Assembly: GCF_901709675.1 (NCBI RefSeq)
Contig: NC_051098.1
Span: 4,352,000 to 4,415,999 of the forward strand
DNA: 64,000 bases
Source of the DNA: Syngnathus acus
Lineage: Eukaryota; Chordata; Actinopteri; Syngnathiformes; Syngnathidae
Direction of reading: 5' to 3'
The notes under the pieces are model-generated. The model worked only from the letters and a program-made list of their open reading frames with translations. It made no database searches and was not told the DNA's origin. Every line of letters starts with the position of its first letter. Within the stretch, counting starts at the first letter, position 1. Shown piece by piece: positions 26,323-37,000 of the stretch. The position numbers and the translations under genes are program-made.

Positions 26323-26384
26323 GATCTTTGTGACTTGGTCATTTCAAAAGTAGCTCGCGAGCTCAAAAGGTTTGCCCACCCCTG
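25853..26384. mobile_element. Internally deleted hAT element with 8-bp target duplication
   Basis: Ends are CAGGGGTGCGCAATACGTCG on the left and a right end finishing TTTGCCCACCCCTG. Flanks are CTCTACAA on both sides (25,845-25,852 and 26,385-26,392), a perfect 8-bp duplication. The short plus frame from 26,119, MSGAASHSKKYHFHREWE, resembles the start of BED-finger hAT transposases; everything after it is lost. Three (AT)n arrays make up much of the interior. Confidence 0.85.
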
Positions 26385-27336
26385 CTCTACAACATTTGTC
26401 TATTGTCTGTATTTTTTTCTTGGCTCGACAGTTTCACTTTCAACAGGTTTTTAATTTTAGCACAGAGCATGAGTCACTCCAAACCAAAATTATGACTGAC
26501 ATTTGCATTAAGATTACATGATCAGTTTGTCACTGCTCATTTGTGTACCGAAGAACTTTGCACTTTTATTTTCCAGGGCAATAGGAGTTAGAGCGGCTCA
26601 TTCAAAATAACAAATCTTTTAAGTGAGTGTCCTGAATGCAATCACTTCATGACCTGATCGTCAGTGGGCTGTGATGGCGGCTGGACGTGGGATAGCCATA
26701 TTCGTCAATGAAAATTAGGGCAAAATGTCTTCAGCAACGAGTCTATCACCTGAGGGAGATGAGACAAAAAGCAACATAAATTAATTATCTAATACCTAAT
26801 AATATAATTATCTAAAAATATAATTATCTGTCTGTCTGTCAGTCAGTCCGTCCGTCCGTCCGTCCGTCCGTCAGTCAGTCCGTCTATTGCCCGAGAGAAC
26901 TGAAGCAGGACTTTGCCCACAGATCTGGGAACACTGCTTGAAAAATGAAATTTGACCAGGCACTTCTTTGAGGTTCTGATGCTGGGGGACAGTGCAATGA
27001 GTTGTATGGATTGATGCATCCAACAACAGAACATTTTGATCTCTCCACTTGTTGTTTGGACTACAAAAGTCTCTCAGAATAATAAAGAAGGCGGATTTGC
27101 GAAACCGTATGGCCACACCCATTACCTTGTTTGGTAGTCCTGCCCCAACGGATGTGATGTAATGGATAAAAATACGTAATAGAAAACGGAGAAAACTGAG
27201 GGGAGTCAAAAATAGCCCCCAAACAGCTCATAAAAGTATCTCTGCAGCACCTGGAGGGATAGATTACATTTTTCTACAATCTTGGAGACTCCAAGCACAC
27301 AATAACATGAATATAAAAGCAAAAAAGTGATTCGTT
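26385..27336. other. Intergenic, no recognisable gene
   Basis: Contains a short TCTG/CCGT/CAGT microsatellite at about 26,828-26,885. No exon or transposon family recognised. Confidence 0.45.
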
Positions 27337-28170
27337 TTGTATATGTTGTCTTTATTTTGTTCTCACCAATGACAATCCACAGTTTTATTTACACATCACC
27401 ACACAGAGTCAGGAATCACATTATAGTGTATGCAAGACACTGCTGTTTTTAACACCTACCACAATAAAACCTATAAACTAGCCTTGCCAACCTGACTTTA
27501 CCATTTAATAACAATAACACCATCAACAGTTAATTTCTGAATTCCATTTGATCACAGTGTTGCTTTAAAAAATCTTAGCAATCACAAAACATACATAAAG
27601 TTTTTCCTGATTTGTATAATATGTAGTCTTTATTTTGTTGTCAGCAATGACAATCCACAGTTTTATTTACACACCGCCACACAGTCAGGAAGCACATTAT
27701 AGTGCATGCAAGACACAATGCTGTTTTTAACATCTACCACAATAAAACCTATAGACTGGCCTTGCCAACCTGGCTCTACCATTTAATAACAATAACACCA
27801 TCAACAGTTAATTTCTAAATTCCATTTGATCAAAACGTTGCTTTAAAACATCTGAGCAATCACAAAACATACACTACCGTTCAAATGTTTGGGGTCACAA
27901 AATTGTTTGGGTGACCAATATTATATATAAAATATTATGAATTAAATATTATAAATTATATCTTATATTTGTATAAGATTATAAAAAATCTATGAATATA
28001 AGTATACATATATATTATAAGATTTTCTACACAGAAGATTATATATATAATCTATAAATAATTATCTAAATAAATATATACACTACCGTTCAAAAGTTTG
28101 GGGTCACCCAAACAATTTTGTGACCCCAAACTTTTGAACGGTAGTGTACATAAAGTATTTCCTCAATTAT
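27337..28170. repeat. Tandem duplication of about 275 bp, one copy interrupted
   Basis: Copy 1 (about 27,337-27,613) and copy 2 (about 27,614 onward) share the blocks CAATGACAATCCACAGTTTT, ACCACAATAAAACCTATA and ACACCATCAACAGTTAATTT in the same order with few differences. Copy 2 is split at 27,872-28,146 by a MITE and resumes with CATAAAGTATTTCCT, matching CATAAAGTTTTTCCT in copy 1. Confidence 0.88.
27872..28146. mobile_element. Tc1-type MITE, 275 bp, TA target site
   Basis: Starts CACTACCGTTCAAATGTTTG and ends with the complement (AAACTTTTGAACGGTAGTG). TA flanks both ends (27,870-27,871 and 28,147-28,148). The tandem copy at 27.6 kb keeps the unoccupied site AACATACATAAAG, proving that insertion duplicated TA. 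The last 66 bp form a further inverted repeat. Interior AT-rich and noncoding. Confidence 0.9.
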
Positions 28171-31004
28171 TTGACTTGGTAGAAAATCCATAAAGAAACA
28201 ATAGAACGATACCACAAAAGAGACACGGGAAATGTCAAAGAAACATTTGATTAGATACAGTAATTGCAATGTAAGATCCCTTTACAAGTAGTTGAACAAA
28301 AAAGTTTTGCTCATAATTCATAAGTGAGTCTTGAACTGTTTGACAGTTGTACATAAGAAAATAACACTTCCCGATTAAATGGTAAAAAGTGACATTTGCC
28401 ATATTTTCCCATTCACTCGCAACACTATTTTTTAACGTGCCTGGCTTGCGCATTCTTCCGTCCAGACTTCTGACTAACCCACTGTGCGTAACCTGAAAAA
28501 TTGTTGCGTTACCACCAAAAAGGTGTTCCTTAAGTCTAAGATTGTCTGGAAATTATGGAGCATGGAGTTTTCCTGAGACTTGTGAATGTCATTCAAATGT
28601 ACCGTATTTTCGTATTTTGCACTTAAAAGCCTTTAATTTTCTCACAAACCGAAGGTGCGCCTTTGTGTGGACCGAATTCCAAAATCTGTAAATGTTGTGT
28701 GGTGACAAGGATGTAATTTGTAGACGTAACATGTAGACCTGATGAACCAACCAGAGGATATTACGTTGTATGTAGAATATGTAGACCGGAGTAACCCAAT
28801 CAGATGTCTGTACGTAATACGTAGAGCACGTACCTCCGCCACAATTGGTAAATAAATCAGTTTATGCAAAGCAAACAACATCAGGACCCTCTACAATACA
28901 AAACATCACTAAGAAGATGGGTGTTCTGGCTGGGCAAGTCACGTGGCCGTATTTGACAACTGACTGGGAGGGGGGATATTTTAATTCATTATCTAACTCA
29001 CCCTTACATCATTATAATATCTGTAGTTGTTATAATGTTAGGAGCCATGCAAAAAAACAAAACAAAACAAAACAAAAAGAACCTCCAAGCTACCAGGAGC
29101 AAGTTAGAAGTGGAAAAGCTCCAGGAGAGTTCCATGGCGCCAAGATCATGTTTTCACCTTGAAGAGGCGCTGGACTTCCTACAGTCTCAGAAGTGCGAAG
29201 AGGAAAAGTGCTTACGTCCATGGAATTCATGCAACATATGCACAGGGCCAGATTTGATAGGGATTGCCCACATTTTAGGGTTGCCCCATCCAAAGTGCGT
29301 ACATGGCAATAGTAAATGACAAATTTGAGAAGATAGAAGAATGAAAATTCATTCATTCATTCAACATACTTTACAGGTAATCCCCAATACACATTTTCAA
29401 CATACGTAATATAATGCCTTGTCATACACAAGTATGATTTAGATCCTGTATCATTGTTGTAAACCTAGTAGTGTTACTGTGTATCAAGATGCAAATCTTG
29501 GAAATTGACACAAACAGACAATGACATTGGACTGTTTGATACTAATGTAAAATGTCCAAACTGTCCTAGCTTCAATTATAATTATTTAGTAAGGTAAGTT
29601 AATTGTCTGCTGATGACAAATTTTTGAATGTGATGTAGCTCAACCATTTATGTAGGAGTTTGTTTGTTTGATATATGCATGGATTAACATTGGTGTTTAT
29701 ACAAAGAAACAAATCCTTTAGTCGAGCTTTATGAGATCCAAATCATGGATTTGTGACCTGATACACTACCAACACATACTGTGCCATCATGCTAGATGAC
29801 ATTGAAAAAGTACCTTTCCATTGGAATACAACCGGACCACACTGAAGGCAAGTTGTTACTTGGATGTAACAAACAATGAAGTTTCACAGAAACCAGCTAA
29901 TGGGCACCTAAACTTTGTGAAGATTTAAAAAAAAACCTGATTCTAAATCAGGCTATTTATATTTTTCACAACCCTAGATGCTTTACATAACAGGACGGGA
30001 TTTATGAGAGAAGTCACTTTATGGACTCTATCATAAACCAAGCCTGTTCATACTCAGAACATTACTGTCGGGTCTCTACCGAGCTGACGTGCTGCGGCTT
30101 AGGCGTTCATTCCCCAGGTCCCCTATGGAAAGAACAGAAGGAAAAGGAACTGAAGATTAAACACATGCAGTACAAAGAGATGAAAAACCTGATTTAGTTG
30201 TTGAATAACTAACATGCTTGTTAACATTGGTATGCTGTCTGACTCGCCTAACTTTAATTATTTGTCATGTTTTGGCAAAGTACAAATATACGTCATTGTG
30301 TCTCCTCCAGGTGTCTGTAAATTGTAGACTTTTCATTTGGGGTAAATATTCTTAAGAAAAAACAAAACAAAGGTGCCTATTTTTAGAGGCGGAGTATCCA
30401 CAGAACTGCGCAAGGATAGCACAGAGTGTGAGCCAACAGCTGCTCCTACTCTGAAGCGAAAAAAATATATTGTAATATATTGGTGATAAAATATATTGCT
30501 GCATGTTGGTTGCCAGCACATGCAAAGACACACCTTGTTTGCTTGTTAGGCACTTAGCCTCTGCTAGCAATGGGATGTCAGTCAGCATAACCAAAATGAT
30601 AGAAAATGTGAAATAAACCGCAAATACATAGAAAAGCACAGCACGTATTTTCAGCTGTCTTATCTGAATCAGAGTTATGACATTTTTGTACTGCAAATGG
30701 GAGCCTTATATTGCTATGCCAGATCTCCCAGGCAAGTCAAAGACACATGGAGCGTCATTTTAGCTCATACTAATATTGACAAGGATGATAGTCGATTTAA
30801 ACTTCGTAAGCTCAAAGTACATTCAGAGATGCACTTCTTCCCCATTTAGAGGCAATGTTTGTAACACGCTTTTGGAAATGGCCTTGCATATTTGGTAGAG
30901 CTGTACACACACACCAGAATCATACTAGTTTGACTAAGTGTATGGACATATATATACGTCTGACCGTCTTCTATCCTTTCTATATTCCTTAGTATAGTAC
31001 GAAC
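28171..31004. other. Intergenic or 3' part of the nfkbiz-type gene; no supported exon
   Basis: A pogo-like terminal stretch (ACCGTATTTTCGTATTTTGC) begins at about 28,601 and may belong to a short nonautonomous copy reaching to about 28,870. No sequence encoding the remaining ankyrin repeats of the minus-strand gene was found. A minus-strand candidate exon at 30,122-30,076, ending in TAG, is too weak to call. Confidence 0.4.
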
Positions 31005-34000
31005 CATGACATGAGAGTAGCTGGCCATTTGCAGCAGACACTCTAGGGTCTCTAGGAGCCGTTCCTTGCGGATCACGTGGAGCCTGATCTGATTGAGGCT
31101 CTTGCTCAATTCCAACCGCTGCAATGTCACCTTGAGGGCCACTGAAGCACATTGAAGAACACTCATCCCTATGAAGACACAAAATATATTGTTGACTGAC
31201 TAGACATGTAAAAGTGATTACAATTTTAATGAACACAAAATAAATACAAGCAGAGTACAACAATCAAATTGAACACTAATATAAACTAATCAAATATTCT
31301 TCGAATCAGATGCAAGTCTGTCCATACAGTGCGTTCATGTTATCTTGAGTGTTTTAAATATTTTTGTTGTAAAAAGTCTTATTGTCCTATTTCATATGCA
31401 TGTAATATACACATCTTTGTAAAAAAAAACAACTGAATCACTATAATTCAGAATGACAGTCACGTGTAATTATTAATAGGACAGCATGTTCAGTCAACCT
31501 TTACTGCTTAAATATTAGTCATCTGCAAATACACAATGCTACTCAAACTTGGTCATATCAGGATTCACAAGATATTCTTGATCTACATAACCTGCATAAC
31601 CTGCAACCTTGTCTTTAAGGCAACCTACCATGCTGCCAAATACACAATCTGAATCTGATATGAATTAATGACATCTTAAGCAGTATGCACACTGAAATGT
31701 TTGGTCAAATGGGATAAGATATGACAGAAAAACAAATAAAATCTAGAAAAAAAGGACTAAACAGACAAAACGGGCAAAAAAACTGCCATACTATTTTGGA
31801 TTCTAACCAGATTGTAATATGAATGTGAATCCTTGAATAAATACCTACACACCATATGAAATCTAGGTCTGTATATTAAAAATCAGAGGGGGATTCAAAT
31901 CACATGACTTGACTCATGTTGGACTTGGGCCGCAAATTTCCACACTTGAAACTTGCTTAGCTAAAACCTCTGGAAGATAGACAATATGTGTCAGGTCTAA
32001 ATCCAATCAGACATTAAACCACACGTTGGAAAGAAGAGGAGGAAAGAACCAGAACAGGTTTACTCGCGAGGAGAACGATAGAGAGCGAACTCAGTTACAA
32101 TCTCCATCAATTCTGAGTTCTCACTTCACGTGCTCCTCTATTTAATGTTTTGGTTGCCCTGGTTACAAAGGCGTTGCTACACTAAAGGGAGGGGAGATAG
32201 TGTCTGTAGCAACGCTTATCAGCTAAGGAATGTAGTGTGGTGTGAATTAGCACTTCATTGTCGGCCCGTGACCCCCGCAGACTTTGTCCTTCTTCATCAA
32301 CCAACTGTTCTTCTCATGGTTGGCTGATTTGTCCTAGAGTGGAATCAGATAACTTGAATTGCCGCTTTCCTGTGGAACAATGCAACTAACCCTTGGCTAA
32401 CTTTATCTACTTGGTAAAGTAACACACAATAATAATAAGTAACTTGTCCTAAGCACTTCAACACACATTAAGTAAAATGTAAGGTAACTGGTATGCAGTT
32501 CCTTAAACGAACATTGAGTAAATATGGGATAACTTGTATGCAACTACTTCAAACTGTATATAACACTTAACAAAGAAAAACAGTTCTGACCAACAACAAT
32601 CTATGAACCAAACCTACAGTTAGATAAAAGGAATGAAGTTCCTCTGAACCAAATAAGAACATTTCGCCTATGCAAATAAGCTCGGCTCATTGTTAGTGAA
32701 GGCCTCCTACAGGAACAAAAACACACAGATAGCATAAGGACAGGAAGGAGACATATGGCTGACAGGGATCAAAAGACATCCCTGTCACTAAAAAGGAAAA
32801 ACCTAGATGAAAGGAAAGTCATAAACATGTAAAGACGAGGCCTCCAGGTCTGGCAGGCCAGGGCTTCACTTAAATTATCCTAACATTTCCCCCTTTTTAT
32901 CACATATTTGCTCAATTTTCACTTCACCAAAAACAACCACTTCTCTCGATTGTCAGTTGTCGGATCACAAGTATTAGCACAAATAAGTTTACACCAAAAA
33001 GATAAATGTTGCGACATTATCATTCGGAAACACACAGATCTGGGAAGAAGTCTGTAAACTCAAGTGCAAAAATTGCATCATCATCATCATCGTTATCATC
33101 AACATGCTGGCGTTCAGACATTAGGCATACCCGGCCCATCTTGTCGTCCATGGGCGATATTGCTGTAGTGATGAGACGATTAAACAGAGCACGGAGACAT
33201 GGAATATAACAACATCCACACAAGGTGAGTATAGCAGTAATTGAGGACACAAGGGCTTTATACTTCCCAAAAGCAGTCATCCACTTGTAGTGCTCTTTCA
33301 TCCTCGTGTTGAGGGATTGCAAGCTTGCAATCGCCTTCGTCAGGCTCCCATCAGGGGCGGTGTCGTTCTGGATGAAGGTGCAGCATTGTTCCCTGAACAT
33401 TGCGCAGACCCTTCCTTTCTCAGACACCAACATAACAAGAGCATTGCGGTTCTGGATTGACATTAGGGAAGGCGTGGCTAGCCGTCCATGCACTGCCTCA
33501 AGTCCCGCTTGTGTCCGTTTGCCCAATTTCTGCATGTTGCAATGGATGTAATTTATCCTGTCAACGTTCTTGTTCATCGTACACCAGCAGCAAATGGAGG
33601 ACTCCCATCGCGCTGCAATTTGGTCAATTGATTCTTATTAATCAGGAACTCCTCTGGGGACTCTAATTGCATCAATTTCAGTCAGATCATCGTCGCCTCT
33701 CAAATTTAAAGACATTTTGGTTTTGGTTTTTTAATTTCCACCTTTTTTCCCAGATCTTGGCATGTCGATACATGTACAATTTTGGTTGACTACATTCTCT
33801 AAAAGCAATGGTTTCTTTTCTTTCTTTCTTTTTTTTTCTTCTTTTCGGATATTATATAGAACACTGTCGCACATTTCACAATCAGCAGACGTGACAGATT
33901 TCACACAATCTTTTGTCAATGGCAACGGTACAACATAAAGAATCGGTCGTAGACCCATACATATGGCATTCGTTATTTATTTATTTTTCTTTGCAGCTTG

Positions 34001-37000
34001 TTTTGCCATTAGCAATCAATTGTTTCTTTTACCAGTTACTCTTATAGTCACCTGAAACAAACTATCCACATTCATTTTAGATATATATTAATTCCATTCT
34101 TTAACATCTACAGCGGTTGTTGACAAAATATTATTTCTTTACATAACGTTTTTGCCACTGTTAAGGCATTCAGTATTTATTTTGAAGCCAATTCAATCCA
34201 TTTTGAGAATGCATCTATTATGACCAGGCATTATAACCCTGTGGATTGAGTTTAACACATGTTAAACAAGCTCTACAAAATCTTCTTTTTTTTTTTTTTT
34301 TTTTTTTATAAATGTTTTGAATATGAATCAAATCCATATGTTGTATAAAGCTGACTGACCTGCCCCATTATCCCTCCTCTTGAGCCATGCGACACACACC
34401 ATGGCTCAATATTGCTGCCCACTTGTATATGGTTTTTGTAGGATAGGTCAGTCTTCTGGTCATTTATAGATGTCATTCTCCACTCTTGCCCCTCTTTTCG
34501 TCCATAATCGAATTTCAGTCTATGGACTTTGTCGCTGCACATCTTTAAAAACGTTTCAGTAATTTAATCTGCTTCTTGTGTGTATAAAATTTGAAGCATC
34601 TTTTACACTACAGCTATGCGGTTCCGTCTGCAAGCTTGTTACCTCTTGACACCTTATCAGTCTCGTGTGTGTGCCCTGCACACGTGCATCTAGCTATTTT
34701 TCGTGGCAATTAGACTGCTTCCACAACTAGCTTAGTTGTAGTTTCTTGTAGTTTCTTTAGTTACTTTTCAATCATTTTCTCATCGTTTATCACAAGCATC
34801 TTAGCAATTTGAATAAAAATCAATATGTATGTTTTATTTTACTCAATTGTATGATATAGAGAATCCATATGTAGTAAAATGTTGTATTACTACATATGAT
34901 TTCATCTTCATTTAATTTGACACACCTTTCAAAATGCTTCTTAGTGTCCCAGTGCACACGTTTTGCGTGTGTAACTGGTTGTCTCAACCCGTGTTCCTCA
35001 TCCTAATTTTTCCTTCCTCAAGGTGTCAAACCAATCAAGATAGAAAGATAAAAACCAACAAAATAACCGCCAGTAAATTAACATAATAGTTAATTGTTGT
35101 TGTTACTAAACTTCAACTCAATCGCTCTCATTCTCAAATGTAAAGACTTGTATAGTCTTGACACAACCAATCGACTATTCACTTTAAATTTAGCTTCGAA
35201 ATGTCGTTATTTCATAATTTTTCTTCATCCAATTCCAGAAAGCAAGTTCTTTCCATCTCTCAAATTTTGTTTCATCAAGGCTAGGCCTTAATGCAGTGTG
35301 GACCAGTTTCTGCCCATAAACAAATTGCTTGCTTTTTTTACTTCCAATTTTTACAAAATCGTTTTTGTTTTGCGGTGCAAATCAGATAGACTACAGTCTA
35401 AGAAATTCTTTTGTGCACCCATATTAGCCAATTTCATCCTTTTAACACATAACACTTACAGCACACAGACAACACAAAAACAGCAGAGACACAGCTCACA
35501 AACAATACCAACAAACAACGCTGCGCAAACGTCATCCTCTCTTTTGACGTTTTGGTTATACTTTTTTTCATTTATTTTTTTTTTTTTCATCAGTGCCTTT
35601 TATCCTTCATGCAAATACTGTCACATCTTCCTTAAGCATCACCCTGCTTCAAATATTCAAACATTCTCTGAGAAACTCACACTTTCCCTGCTTCGCCCGC
35701 AGCCATAGCACCCCCGTGCGAGGGGGGGGCGCGGCATCAGTGTTGATTGGTCACAGGCTGGCCATTTCCTGCAACAACCATGATGCCGGCCCACCGCCCA
35801 CACGAGCATAGCAAAGGCCCAAGCGCACAGCCCCGCCCCGCGACTACGCGCGAGCGCAGGCACGCTTATCAGTCCCACCTTCTCAAAGGGCAGGCCAACT
35901 TTGCTGTTGCCCCCTTCATCATGTTCACATTCGACATCTTTCACTGTCTTCTACACAACATTTGCTGTCTCTTATTCTCATCCTATCAAACCACCGTTCT
36001 AGTCACTTTCTGCCACACACGTCTTATTTTCTCTACTTCCACACACTGCTCATCTTAGTTTCTCCAACCAACTTAAACACATCATCGTCTACTTCTCAAT
36101 TTCCCTATTATCGCTCCACCAGCCTCTTGAACATTCTCCATTACTGATTTCTTCCATAGGACACACATCTCACTCACCCTCATACACACAACATTCATGA
36201 GGATCCTCTGCGCGCACACGCACACACACACCAGCACAAAAGGATGACGCACAACATATAGAACACACATCGATCCCATTAACACACCTTTTTTGTTCGT
36301 CTTACTTTTCTGATCTATTCTCTATTCTCTATTTCACTTTTAGAAGCTATTTGTAATTCTTTTCCATCTATTTAGCAAATTTTAACTTCAGTGTTTCTTT
36401 ATCTTACTTTATCCTAAATATCTCCTGTATACTTAAGCTACTTTCTCTTTGATTTTTTTGCAGCCAGGTTCCCACTTCATTACATGGAAATCTGATTTGA
36501 TTTGATTTCGGCCTAGTCATAACTGTCTTTGTTCATTTGTGCAGTCACGTGCCATGTGACCGTTTTCCCCGCAACTCCAGCATTCTATTGGAGGTTGCAC
36601 AACTCCTCTTCCTCGGCCTCTAAAGCCTTCTCTGTTGGACATTGCTCGCCCTCTCTGGCCTTTCTGTCCTCTGCCTGCATTTTGGTAAAAAGTGTCACTA
36701 TCCTGGTCTACCAGAAAAGTGTCTTTTGAAGCTTTCATTTGTTTTCGTTTTTGTTTGTCTATTACTACTTTTTCCGCATGGAGGGCGTGATTTATGTATT
36801 CCTCCAAAGTTCCGGTGTTCATTCCTATATAATTATTGATCACCCTAATTTGTATTGCAGGCTTGGACCCTACATGGATGGCATTTTTTAATTGTTGCTG
36901 ATAAGCACCTTGGGGTGCATTATCTTCTACCAGTCCATTGTGTAATTTAAACACTTCTGTCATGCGCCCTCGATATTCATCAAAGGTTTCATTATCATTT

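Noticed and set aside
29040-29320. Plus-strand frames with EEALDFLQSQKCEEEK as a possible exon
   Set aside because: No clear acceptor and donor pair, no recognised family, and an A-rich tract directly upstream suggests a retroposed or random fragment.
30076-30122. Minus-strand acceptor followed by 15 codons and TAG as the last nfkbiz exon
   Set aside because: The peptide resembles no IkappaB C terminus and the phase does not fit the best donor of the preceding exon. Kept only as a remote possibility.
33006-33666. Plus-strand frames opposite the retroviral env
   Set aside because: They are shadows of the minus-strand TM frame, whose motifs are clear.
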